From Melieria omissa (lineage: Eukaryota > Arthropoda > Insecta > Diptera > Ulidiidae), in the NCBI GenBank assembly GCA_963971225.1, contig OZ020268.1:39253348-39317347 (forward strand): a DNA stretch of 64,000 nucleotides. The letters are read 5' to 3'. Positions 1-10,761 of this stretch are shown here, piece by piece (the stretch's first letter is position 1; every line of letters starts with the position of its first letter). A program made the translations under genes and the position numbers. The notes under the pieces are model-generated. The model was not told where the DNA came from, searched no databases, and worked only from the letters and a program-made list of their open reading frames with translations.

Positions 1-2620
1 TGTATGAGGAAAGTTCTAATGGGATAAAGTTGGTATGTCCTATGTCTTGTCTTTGTTTTTTACATTGCGGAAGATTAGAAATCTGAATTTTTTTATTAAT
101 TTTTTTTTGTACATAGCAAACTAGAAAATTGCAACAATTTGCCCCACATTCTCACTCGTAACTTTTACTTCGAGTGGCAAAGCTTCTGTTTTCCGAACAG
201 CTGGTGGATATGTCGCTCCTCATTTACCCCCCCGAGGCTAACTACCTACTTCTGGGTCTTTTCTAGCATTTTTTCTGTTGTAAACCTTACGACAGTAAAC
301 TTGCAAATTATGGAAATTTACGTTGACTCAAAACACCAAGGATCTCTAATTGATAGGGAAACAACTAGAAATTCTATAGAGTCTATGCTTGACGGACCTG
401 GCCAGACCCAACTTAGCCTTAAGCATGTTATAACCAACCAAAGGGCTCCTAGAAGACCCACAAAGAAAGGGCCTAAGAAATATGAGAACATTTTCTATGG
501 AGCATGTTCCATGTTCTAACCTTTTCACGAACTGATCCTTTGATCGGAACTTTGCCTTTGATCTGAATTTTGATCTCAATTTCAAAAATAAATGTAGACT
601 GTTCATAATTTTCATTCATTTCAACTCTCTATAATATTGAATGGATCATGAAAACTTCGATTTCAAGCATATCCTTATTTTTGTATGTTAAAATATTTGT
701 TCAAAAATGTTTTTCTTACCATTTTGATAAGTAACTATCTCTGTGTTTTTATAAAATTGTCAGACTTTCAGACTATTTTCATAATTTTCCTTTTCTTTGA
801 CTCGCCTTTTGCACTTCTTTCCACCAATGTGTTTTGTGTCTGTTCGAACTTTTGTGCACTTTTGTGTTTTTTTATGCTATGGATCGATTCAAAATCGGAT
901 GTTGTCACCTTGCTGGTGCCGACATCCGCTCCGACACTGTCTGCGGTTGCAATTTACTTCGCTGCCAAACTCATTCGTTTCCATTTCTATTATCCTGTTT
1001 GTGCCACATTGTGCAATGCGATTGTTTTGAAGGCATTGACGTATGCAGCTGGGAGGAATTTAAAAACAAATTTGTGTAAAATTGCTATACAACAATTTTA
1101 GAAGGAAAAAAATTTGAAGCAGCTTTCGTTAAACAAAATTCAGGCTTACAAAGCGCACATCTCGGCTGTTTTAGCTGTAAGGACGTTTTATACAAAGTTA
1201 GTCTGAAAGATCTTGAGTCTTCTTTGCGTGGGAAATGAGCATCGAGTTCCTAATCTCAGAATAAGAACATGAACAGAATTTCGGAAAGTAAAAGACCTGA
1301 AGAAAAAGGTGACCATATCTAAGTTGGAGAAATCCACATCTAAGTTGGAGCCTATTTCTGCGAGCCATGACGTTGGTTCCGAAAGGTTTCAACGGTTAGG
1401 AGACAAGATTTGGAATAAAAAAGTTATGGATACTTGACTTGAACCCATCAAGATCAAAGGTGCTGAGGAAAATCCACTCAGAGAAGCTTTTCCATCATTG
1501 TTGCAGTACCAGTTATCGCTCAGAATAGTCAACTGGCATCAGTAAGTACAGAAAATAAACAGTTGACGAACAATTTGAACGGCTGTAATGCAATCGAAAT
1601 ACCATTAAGTAAGGAACCCAACTAATCACTCAATGGGATAATGAACCAAAGCCACCTATGTTCAAAGACTAAGTAACTTAAAGAACCATACAAATTATTT
1701 TTCCTTCTTGGCATCAAACTCTCATTAGATACTCGCAATATTACAAAGAATATTTCAACAAAGTTCTTAAAAACTTAACCCATTTGGATAAATTCAATTA
1801 AAACAAAATCGGCTACAAAAATCCTGCCGTTTCATCTCAACACAGATTTTCTTATCTAAAGGAAATTTGTAAATTATATAAATATTTTAAAAAGTTCCCA
1901 GAAAACCCGCCTACATGTAAACTGTTCGCCAAATCAAAACCAGCTCACGCCCACTTGTGCCTTGTGTACATATTTCACTTCAATTTTCTAAGCGTTTTTT
2001 GTTTTTCCCTATTCTTTTCTGACATCTTTTCCGCCAACTCCCGAAGGCATTTTCGAATTTTTCCATTGCAGTACTAAACGGTTCAAAGGGCACAATGGCA
2101 AGAAAAAACAAAAAAAAAAAAAAACGAAAGACATGAAAAAATACGCAAAGTTGTGGCAACGAAAAAGAAAAGTCATGATCTCGGCACATCCTGAAGGACA
2201 CATGAAGGAGATGCTGGCAGCACAATGCCGAAGAAATGCAACAAGCGCAGCGACGCGTCGGCGGGGATTTTCGCTGCCTGCTCGTCATGGCGGTCGGTTG
2301 TTGATGACGCTCGTCGGCTGCTGCATTCGCACCACGGAAAATATTTTATGCCCTTCGGATATGACTTTTGAGTGGAAAATATTGAGGCGCCGAGCAGCAG
2401 CGGCAGCAGCAGCTGTGGGCCAAATTAAAATACATTAGCGTGGAGAGCTGGCAGAGTGTCGCTTCGGTCTTTGCGTCGTAGGTCGAAACTGACGATGCTA
2501 CATCATCATTAACGCTGGTTGGCGCACTTTAAAACACAATCGGGAGTTATTTCCACGGACGCACACCTGATGTCGGTATGCGGCGCTCACGTGTGGCCAT
2601 TGTTTTGAGTTGGGACGTAG
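1..2620. other. Intergenic, no gene recognised
   Basis: AT-rich DNA with short, compositionally implausible reading frames on both strands. The only change of character is a GC-richer patch at about 2130-2470 with GCAGCAGC-type runs. I see no conserved domain, splice-bounded exon, RNA gene or terminal inverted repeats here. Confidence 0.5.
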
Positions 2621-3200
2621 CAAAGTTTATCTGTACATATCAAATGGCCAAGGAATGGTAAAGGATTCGAGTGCTCTGAGAGTTAGATCCATTATTAAGA
2701 AACAAAATTGATCCAAAAGGTGATAAGATTCGTTGGAATAGACAAATCGAGAGATGAGAACACAGAAACCGATTGACTGAATAGATGGATAGATCGGCGA
2801 ATGAACGGATAAAACGGGGAGGAAGCGAAGATTATAGACGAAGAGTAGTTGGGAGACTGAAAGGATCAAAAGGGCTATAAAGAAAAGAATGAGGTATGAG
2901 TAGGTGTATAGGACAGATCGGCGAATAACCGGCAAAAGGCGCAGATAGACGATAAGGACGAAGACTCTAAAAGAAACGAAGAACAGTTGAAAGACTGAAA
3001 GGATTAAAGAGCGATTGAGAGACCCATGAATTATAGGAAGGTATATGTGTATGTTTAGTTTTGGGTTGGGAGACATCATTAGGTCTAAGAGTTTATGTGT
3101 ACATATCGAATCGCCAAGGACTGGTGAAGGATTTGAATGCTTTGAGAGTCAGATCCATTATAAGGGAGCCAAATTGATCCAAGTGGTGATGAGGTTACTA

Positions 3201-3877
3201 TCAGGTGTACAACTTTGCTTCCGCCGTTTTCCGATAGGTGGCTGTACCGGCTGAGGCTGGTTGAAATACATAGATGGTAATGCCTTTAAAGTGAGTGTGG
3301 ACAGTGCCTAACGAATTGTCATCGCCGTTTCAGTGACAGTTGTTCTTGTTTTCGTATTATTCACGCTCGAAAATGTCCGTTTATGTGCCCAATTCTCGCC
3401 ATTTGCGGGAAGTTTTACTTTTCTGTTACAATTCGAAAAAAAATGCAGCTGAAGCGCATCGGTGATGCTGCTCTGAGTGAAAGAACGTGTCGGGAGTGGT
3501 TTCAACGTTTTAAAAATGGTGATTTCGATGTCGAAGACAAACATGGTGGTGGAAGAGAAAAAACCTCGGCTCGGCCTCACGTCGCAAAAGTGGTCAAAAA
3601 GTACCTGGAAACGCTGAAATGGGAAGTCTTGCCCCACCCGCCGTATTCCCCAGATGTCGCCCCTTCTGACTTCCACCTATTCCGTTCGATGGCACACGGC
3701 CTGGCAGATCAACATTTTCAATCCTTCGAAGAATTGGAAAAATGGATTGCTTCATGGATAGCGTCAAAAAAGGACTCCTTTTTTCGAGCCGGGATCCGAA
3801 AATTGCCCACTAGCACTTTTTCGCAATAAAGCTTTTAATTTTGGAAAAAAACGGCGGAAGCAAAGTTGTACACCTGA
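3201..3877 (+). mobile_element. Internally deleted mariner (DD34D) with perfect 30-bp TIRs
   Basis: The element is bounded by perfect inverted repeats beginning TCAGGTGTACAACTTTGCTT (3201-3230 and 3848-3877) and flanked by TA on both sides, the target duplication of Tc1/mariner transposons. At about 677 bp it is half the family's usual 1.3 kb. The remaining sequence is the start and end of a transposase gene joined together, so it is a non-autonomous, MITE-like derivative. Both TIRs are still perfect, so it could in principle be moved by a related transposase in trans. The precise mariner subfamily is not certain. Confidence 0.92.
3373..3829 (+). pseudogene. Mariner transposase remnant: N-terminal HTH fused to C-terminal end
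   Basis: An ATG at 3373 opens a frame beginning MSVYVPNSRHLRE that meets a stop after about 30 codons. The reading then continues in another frame with RTCREWFQRFKNGDFDVED, the typical mariner helix-turn-helix region. A small indel near 3440-3465 therefore breaks the gene. After GGGREK the sequence jumps to ARPHVAKVVKKYLE and the third catalytic motif YSPDVAPSDFHLF, so the first two catalytic aspartates and everything between are deleted. What remains could bind DNA at most and cannot catalyse transposition. The final frame ends at a TAA just inside the 3' TIR. Confidence 0.88.
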
Positions 3878-4383
3878 TACATTTGAATAAACAGATAGAG
3901 AGATGATGTACAGATTGGCGAATGAATGGATAAAGCGGGGAGGAGGTGAAGATTGTAGACGAAGAACAGCTGGAAGACTGAAAGGATCAATAAAGCGATA
4001 GAGAGACGCATGCAGTATGGGTAGGTGTATGTTTAGTTTTGGGTTGGGACACAGCATTATTGGTAAGAAGGAAGGATTCCAATACATTAAGAGTTAGATC
4101 CATTATTAAGAAACTACATTGATCCAAGAGGTGATGAACTTCTTTTGAATATACAAATAGATATATCAGGACACAGAAACCGATGCCTGAATAGATGGAT
4201 AGATCATTGAATGAACGTATAAAACGAGAGAGAGACGTATGAAGTATAGGTAGATATATGTTGAGTTTCTAATGGAAGCTGCCGCTTAGGTTAGATTATG
4301 GTCCTCTGCCTCTGTAAGATACGATTCTTGTAATTCTCATTTGCTTAATGTGGAAAGGAATAGAAGTAGACGAGTTTTTCACC

Positions 4384-4462
4384 AGCCCGAGGTAAGATTC
4401 GAACCTAGGGCCTCTGGTATGAGAAGTCAGCGCACTACTCACTGGACTATCAAGGCCGGTTT
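4384..4462 (-). repeat. tRNA-like sequence with Pol III A and B boxes (SINE-like)
   Basis: On the minus strand, TAGTCCAGTGA (about 4439-4449) fits the A box and GGTTCGAATC (4397-4406) is a perfect B box, about 35 nt apart as in a tRNA. A CTCATAC loop between them resembles the anticodon loop of tRNA-Met. The acceptor arms pair poorly and the anticodon stem is imperfect, so this is not a normal tRNA gene. The likeliest reading is a tRNA-derived SINE head or a decayed tRNA pseudogene. No poly-A or oligo-T tail defining a full SINE was identified. Confidence 0.6.
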
Positions 4463-5900
4463 GAAGCTGGTACTTCGGACTTACCTGAATTTGAAGACAC
4501 AACCTGCTCATTGTTTCGAGTGTGATTCAGCAGTCATCTCCAGTTCTAGTGGGAGCACTAAGGCCTAGGAAATGTGTAAACTGCTGTCAAAATTCAGAAA
4601 ATCGACTGATGTCTTAATTCTGTGCCTAATCGTGCCAAGTGTCGCTTTTCTTCCTCAAAAGTGGATACTTGCACATTGGTCGATTGCTTCCATGGCGTTG
4701 CATGTCAGCGTCGAATGTCAAACTTTGCTGCAAGTTTCTAACAGCGTTCGGCGCAAGTTACGAGTAAACGACTATAACCTGTCGAATTTCTGCTGTATTC
4801 TTAGTAAGTTGCAACAACAACAACCGTTTGAGTGGCGACCAAAAAATCGAAGGACTCGTAGAACTAATAACATTGAATGCAACAACGTTGACTCATGTGG
4901 CGACAACAAACGAACGCAACAATGCCCGAAATGCCGAATATAACAGCAACAATAACCACAGGACGTACAGTTCTGCAGGCACAAGACAAGAAAACGTATC
5001 CAACTGCCGAAAAAGGACTATAGGATACCGAATTTGTGAAACAGTCGAGGAACTGGGGGCGGCTGGAGGAGCGTAAGTGTTGTCTGAACGCCAACACAGG
5101 CTGCCTACTCGACTACGACGACGACGACAACAGCGACGGTGACGGTGACGTGTCAGTCAAGTCAAGTCAATGGCATAACGGGCGTTCACAGGATAACGGG
5201 CTTATCCTCTTCGCAGGCGCAAAGTGTGTGTGTGTGTGTACGTGTGGGTGTCTTTACTGCGTCGACGGCAATGCTTTTTTGTTGATGTTGTTTTTTTTAC
5301 ATATATTTTTATTATTATTTTCGGCTGTTTTCGTTATCGTCGTCGTCGTCGTCATCGTAGCCGCCTTCGTGGTCTTCTTCTTCTTCTTTGTTTAGTGGCA
5401 TCGGCCATTCAGCGACGCTGTCATCGTCTTGTTTTTGATGGTGTTGTTGCTTTCGTACGAAATCGGTCATTGAACCGGCGCGCTGTGCTGCCGCTTTCGC
5501 GCCTTTCTACCTTGTTGCCAGTTGTTGGTGCCATGTCCTCGTGCGTTCTTTACATTCATTCATATATAGACACACATATATACATACATACAAACATACA
5601 TATATGTTCGTTTGTATGCGTGCTTGCAAACGCTTATTTTTCACGTATTTGCTTGTGACAAGCAAATTTTATTTACCAACAAGTGAGTGCAACGCTTTGC
5701 TAAACGGCGAATTATCCTTGAAATAACCGTTGTAAGTATGTAAATATGTATGCATGTCTGCATTTGGTGAATAATTCATTGCCAGCTAATATCAGCCTCA
5801 AGCAAGTTGTGACGAATAAAGTTGACTGCATCTATTAACCATGGAATCCAAGGTTTGCCATGTAAATGGAATTTACAGTCAATTGTATTACAAGGTTAAA
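4463..5900. other. Intergenic with short simple repeats
   Basis: No gene recognised. It contains CAACAA-rich stretches (about 4810-4960), GACGAC runs (about 5115-5150), a GTGTGT tract near 5224-5240, TCGTCGTCG near 5336-5355 and an ATACATACATACA tract near 5575-5605. Reading frames here are by-products of these repeats. Confidence 0.5.
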
Positions 5901-6399
5901 GTCTAGTCTAGTCAAGTCTAGTCTAGTCTAGTCTAGTCTAGTCTAGTCTAGTCTAGTCTAGTCTAGTCTAGTCTAGTCTAGTCTAGTCTAGTCTAGTCTA
6001 GTCTTTAGCCTAATCTCTAGTCTAGTCTAGTCTTTAGCCTAATCTCTAGTCTAGTCTAGTCTAGTCTAGTCTAGTCTAGTCTAGTCTAGTCTAGTCTAGT
6101 CTAGTCTAGTCTAGTCTAGTCTAGTCTAGTCTAGTCTAGTCTAGTCTAGTCTAGTCTAGTCTAGTCTAGTCTAGTCTAGTCTAGTCTAGTTTAGTCTAGT
6201 CTAGTCTAGTCTAGTCTAGTCTAGTCTAGTCTAGTCTAGTCTAGTCTAGTCTAGTCTAGCCTTTAGTTTAGTCTCTAGTGTAGTATTTAGTCTACTCTCT
6301 AGTCTAGTCTAATCTAGTCTCTTGTCCAGTCTAGTCTAGTCTCTAGTCTAGTCTCTTGTCTAGACTAGTCTTCTTCCCTACTCTAGTCTAGTCTAGTCT
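5901..6399. repeat. (TCTAG)n pentanucleotide microsatellite, ~500 bp
   Basis: Near-perfect 5-bp repeats of TCTAG/CTAGT run from 5901 to about 6260, then degrade to about 6399 with variants such as TCTCTAGTC and TCTTGTC. A 29-bp subunit (TCTTTAGCCTAATCTCTAGT and following bases) is itself duplicated at about 6002-6050, showing a second level of copying inside the array. No coding meaning. Confidence 0.97.
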
Positions 6400-9300
6400 T
6401 CTTCCCTTCTCCTTCCTATCCTCTTATATACTTTCTATACTCACTTTTTTCATTTACTTTTTCATATGTCTCCCACTTGGTCGTCCTCCTCCTTCTTCGC
6501 CCCTTAACACTATGAGCCGTATTATCCTTAGCGCTGCCACAACACGTGCTGCGTGCGGCAATTTGACCTCTACAACAATAACAACAGCCATTATCTCTGT
6601 ATGTGTTTATTTGATTCGCTGTCTGCCAGCCTGTCTGGCTCTGCTGTTTTCCTTTTTTGCCTCATTTAGGTTTTTGTTGTGCTGCGTTCCCGAGTGCGTT
6701 CGTCTTACGCACGTGCCACCAAACAGCCGTTGTCGTTGTTGTTATTGCTGCCTTAGCAGGCGGCTAAATTTATCTTGCACGCCAGTCATTCATCCGTCCA
6801 GCCGGTCCGTCAGCCATTCGCTGCATGACTTTTAGGGCTTCTGCTGCCTGCAGCGAGTCGTCGGCGTGTCAATGTCCTTTTTGGGACATTTTGCCGTTTT
6901 CGTCTGCATTTGTTGTGCTTTTCTTTTCTTTTCTATATATTTAGCTTTTTATTTCGTTGGGTCCTTTTTTGTTGTTTCTGTATTTATTATGTATTAGTGC
7001 ATTTGTCTTTGTGCCGACGTGCATCGAATGTCCTGCAGCACACTCAGTCGGCAAATGTTGGCGTTGTGTTGCCTTCGTGCCGTTCGCAAAAATGCGTTAA
7101 CAGTTTATTAGCCTCCGCACAATAGCCGACTGCCGGCTGTCATGGCCGCCAATCGAGGGAATGGGTCGCAGTGCCCAGAAGGACATTGAACGTCTGCTTG
7201 ACGGCTGACGACAGCGTGCGGTATTTTTAGTAAATAAGCAACAATTGCATGCCGAATGTTTGGCTGCTTGTATCCTGTGCCTGGCTAACGCCGAAAATTG
7301 TTGCGTTGCGTACTTTTCGGGCACTTGCGTGCTTCCACCTCGGTTTCGATGAATTTTGGGAGCAATGAACTCTTACTCGGCGTCGTCGTCATACACACTC
7401 ACGCACACAGGAACGAATTACATACAATCACCAGATATAAATTTCATGAGAGTGGAATAAAATGTGCGGCGCATTATTTTCTGCAATCCGGAGTCAATTT
7501 AATGATGGCAGCTTTACGTGTTAGCTGGCCGGGGGGTGGATTAGGTTGTAACCTTTTTTTTACAATTCTATTGTTTGTCAAGCTGCCAAGACACTCATGT
7601 GTTCATTTCTAGAAAAATAGGAAACAATATAGAAATCAAAATCCGGACTGATATCTTCAATTCTCAGTCTGTCTATTTGTTCGTACACCTTGAAATTTTC
7701 TATCAGAATTAGGAATAATTTCTCATATTATAAGTTAAGAATCAACCAACCGTTGATCTATCCAACCATTTCATATCCATACCGTTGCAATATTCTGTCC
7801 GTCCATTCATCGTTTTGTACGTCTGTCGATTCTGTTCTTGCGTCCTTTTATCCTTTCCACCAACAGGCATTCCTCCTTAAGTCAACCAATCAACCCAACT
7901 GTTCTTTGATCTAATCATTCATTCATTGATCTGTGTGCCCATCTCGAAGGCCATTCTTTCCATTCTTTTGAAAACCCATCAAGATATGTAAATGCAAACT
8001 ATTGGCAGGTCTTAAACGAGAGCACACTTTGGCCGAATTAGGTCCATTGCGGTATCTCTTATCAAGGTGACATGTGTCATGCACCCGGTTATCAATCCAC
8101 AGATCTCATCTATCTACTCTCCATGAGTCTACTTACTTATTAGATTGTTCCGTCAATATATTTATGATGGATCTAAGACATTTAGTTCAGGTATATCTAT
8201 CGAGATGCATGAAGGGACTAACTGTTGAGTAGATAATTAGATGGATGGTCAATCATTACTATTCCCATTCAACAGAAGTTTATTTACTTTATGAATCTAG
8301 GTAGATGAATTGACCATCGATTTACTCACCTAATCAACACCAGTGCACCAGATACCCATACCGAAGTTATAACTGGCTGGCCACTGGGCCAAGTATAGAC
8401 CTTTCTTGTATTCTCAAGGATACTAGTGTGTGACATAGTGATTTGTTAGAATACGCACTTTGTCATCGATAACTTTTGAATACACTTCTATTCCTATTCC
8501 ATCCTATTGAGATCTCTTCTAGTACGGCGAACTCAGAGGCCTCCAGTGGCCAAACGTTGTCTCAAGATAGCAAGGCATGAACAGAAGATGTGATCCCACA
8601 AGCTTTATTTGTAGATCTCCTTGTAGGCTGAACTCAACTCATATGTGTAGACCGCCATAAGGCAGTGTCCTATGCATAAACGCGAACCTATGACGGGTCT
8701 ATTGTCAAAATATTGAACATTATTTTGCCCCAACATTTCCTCGGACTATTAAGGATACTATGACCGTTCTCTGACTACACAGAAGCCTACACAATCTGAA
8801 ATGTAGTGTCAATTATTGGTTCTTTACTGCTGTGGTCTTCTTCAGATAGAATATGTTGCATGGACTTAAGAGTACTTTCGCTGTGTTACCTTTCTTTGAG
8901 AATTTTGCTGTGGATCTGCTTGTTCTTCTCTTAAACATGTTTTCAGGCACATTAGTTATATAAAGTTCTCCACTGCCTGACATTCTTATGGAGTAGGTTT
9001 GTTTTGTAGATCAGGGTTGCCAGACCAGGAGATATCCTCCAAGATTGAGATTCTTGGCCTTTTAGGAGAAGTTTTCGGAGGAAATGGTTTAGAAGAAAGT
9101 TTAGGAGATTTTGATGATAATACAGTGACATCATTAGTGGTACTGAAGATTCGAATATTGAAAGCTGGTGTGTCCAATTTAATTAAATTAATTTGTATGC
9201 TTCAAAGTGCACAATTTATGCAATGAATCTAAATTCTAAATATAGATCTAATTTTTTTATGTTATGTGTGTGTTAAGTTGTTGTTAAGCTGAAGCTGAAT

Positions 9301-10180
9301 GAATAAAAAGCTCCAATAAAAAATTCCAATTTTTTAATTTGTATTATTATTTTTAATTGATTTTTTTTATTTTTATTATTATTTATTTATTTTTATTATT
9401 CTTTTTTATTGATTTAATTTTTTTTAGTTTTATTCCTTAGTTTATATTCACAAAAATTATTTTAAAAAGTTGTATATTTTTTAAATATTTGGGTCGAAAT
9501 TTTTCTTTTCTTTAAGATTTAAGTAATTTCAGGTATTTGGCAACACTGTTGTAGGTCATGCCAGGTCAGTAGGTCAGTTTTAAGTTGAGTAAACCTCAAG
9601 GAGACGCTTTTGGAGTTTTGTCTGCAAAATATGCTAAGAGGTCACTCGTCTAGGTGGCTTCTATTTGTGTAGAAAATGGCGCACGATTTCTAGAAAGTTT
9701 TTGTCTGGAATTCTCTCACTTTATGAAAAAAAAACATAGTACTACAATTTTTAATGCTTTGTGCGACACAAAGTAACCATTGTTAATTTCAAAAAGATGA
9801 TTCGTAGAGTTAATTGTTGCCTAAAAAATTTTACCTTCAGTATTTTTCTAGTATTTAGCTGAGGAAAAGTCGTTACTATGGGTTTCAAGATGAAAACTTA
9901 GATTTTTGTTTCACTTGTCGAAACAGTCTACCAAGCGCAGCACTCAGATATAGGAAGAAGAATTGCTTAGGTGAAAGTCCTGGAGATTCTGATTTTAATA
10001 CATGAAACATCATAAGTATTACACACTGAATCATGATCTGTATGAGCTTTCTTAATTGAGGTTGAGGACGGAGGTATAAAACTTCATTGGAAGGACTAAG
10101 TAGAAGAAGTACTGTCAGTGTGGTCAAAAGAGAGAACAGAATCAATGAAACCTACTTTTTATAACGAGTTTAGTACTTAT
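6400..10180. other. Intergenic, no gene recognised
   Basis: Pyrimidine-rich at 6400-7130, then mostly AT-rich unique-looking DNA. Several short open frames exist, such as those near 6512-6835 and 6910-7125, but none has a recognisable domain, coding-like composition or splice context. A short stretch at about 9010-9130 and one at 9890-10150 read open on the minus strand; I could not assign either. Confidence 0.45.
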
Positions 10181-10184
10181 ATAT

Positions 10185-10641
10185 TGTAACGATAAGACAG
10201 TCTGTCGCTGTGCAAAGCAACCCTGTCGCTACGCGCCGTGCTATAATTCAATCTGGCAACGACGGCCGCGATAATAAGGGACACTTTTAGGCCAACCTGG
10301 CAATGATGGCAACTTTTAGTCCAACCTGGCAATGATGGTCGCGATCAGCATGGAAACCTTTAGTCCACTCCGGAATGTGCGAGAACGATCTGCGCGATGG
10401 CCGGACAGGTATAAAAGGCAGAAGGGTGCGGCGCAGCGAGTCAGTCCGATTTTGACTAGTGAAGGTGCCACACGGAGTAATTAAGCAAATAATTAAGTGT
10501 AAAGACAGTTAAGTGTGAAATTGGTGAAATGAAGTGATTGTTGGTTTTCATTGACTGCGTTTGGATAATTAAAGTTGTTTTATCTTCAAATTGCACAATC
10601 CAGTGATACGTACTAGCCCACTAGAACTAGCATTCGTAACA
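10185..10641 (+). mobile_element. Solo LTR of a retrotransposon
   Basis: A 457-bp segment begins TGTAAC and ends GTAACA (the TG...CA rule) and is flanked on both sides by ATAT (10181-10184 and 10642-10645), a 4-bp target duplication as made by Ty3/gypsy-type elements. It has the internal layout of an LTR: diverged ~30-bp direct repeats in the U3 part (CAACCTGGCAATGATGG, about 10264-10370), a TATA box, an initiator, then an AT-rich region. No gag or pol follows, so this is a solo LTR left by recombination between the two LTRs of a full element. BEL/Pao origin is less likely, since those usually make 5-bp duplications. Confidence 0.85.
10410..10447 (+). promoter_or_regulatory. LTR core promoter: TATA box plus initiator
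   Basis: TATAAAAG at 10410-10417 is followed by TCAGTC at 10441-10446, a perfect match to the fly initiator TCAGTY. The TATA box begins about 33 nt upstream of the initiator adenine at 10443, the normal fly spacing. This would start plus-strand transcription inside the LTR and so marks the U3/R boundary. Activity is inferred, not shown. Confidence 0.75.
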
Positions 10642-10653
10642 ATATTTTGAACT

Positions 10654-10761
10654 CTGATGTGTCTTAGAGGACATATCGGTATGAAGCAAAATAAGCTGGC
10701 AGATGTTCTAGCTGAAGAAGAGGTCAAAGCAAGTCTTTCGTGGACTCGAGAAGAGAATTAG
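10654..10761 (+). pseudogene. Degenerate RNase H fragment of a LINE
   Basis: A short open stretch reads RGHIGMKQNKLADVLAEEE, matching the H-x-G-x3-N-x2-AD pattern of the RNase H domain in I/Jockey/R1-type LINEs (GHSGIEGNEKADELA-like). It ends at a TAG at 10759-10761 and no other RNase H or reverse transcriptase motif is visible nearby. The solo LTR lies only a few bases upstream, so the LTR may have inserted into an old LINE. The match is short and the call is tentative. Confidence 0.4.

Larger units (their letters stand above)
2625..4265. repeat. Tandem repeat, ~460-bp units, interrupted by a mariner
   Basis: A unit beginning near 2634 (TGTACATATCAAATGGCCAA) recurs near 3099 (TGTACATATCGAATCGCCAA) with the same internal order of words: GTTAGATCCATTATTAAG, GATCCAA..GGTGAT, GAATGAACGGATAAA, GAAGACTGAAAGGATCAA, GTATGTTTAGTTTTGGGTTGGGA. 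A third, partial unit follows at about 4070-4265. The second unit is split by the mariner at 3201-3877, and its two halves join cleanly when the mariner is removed. No coding potential; the array is diverged and therefore old. Confidence 0.8.

Noticed and set aside
4384..4462. A functional tRNA-Met gene
   Set aside because: A and B boxes are present, but the acceptor and anticodon stems do not pair properly and no T-run terminator follows on the minus strand.
5901..6399. CRISPR array or telomeric repeat
   Set aside because: A 5-bp unit without spacers is a microsatellite; it is not TTAGG-type, and flies lack such telomere repeats.
9885..10145. Minus-strand frame with a hydrophobic leucine-rich start
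   Set aside because: The hydrophobic segment is short-repeat driven; there is no family match or exon structure.
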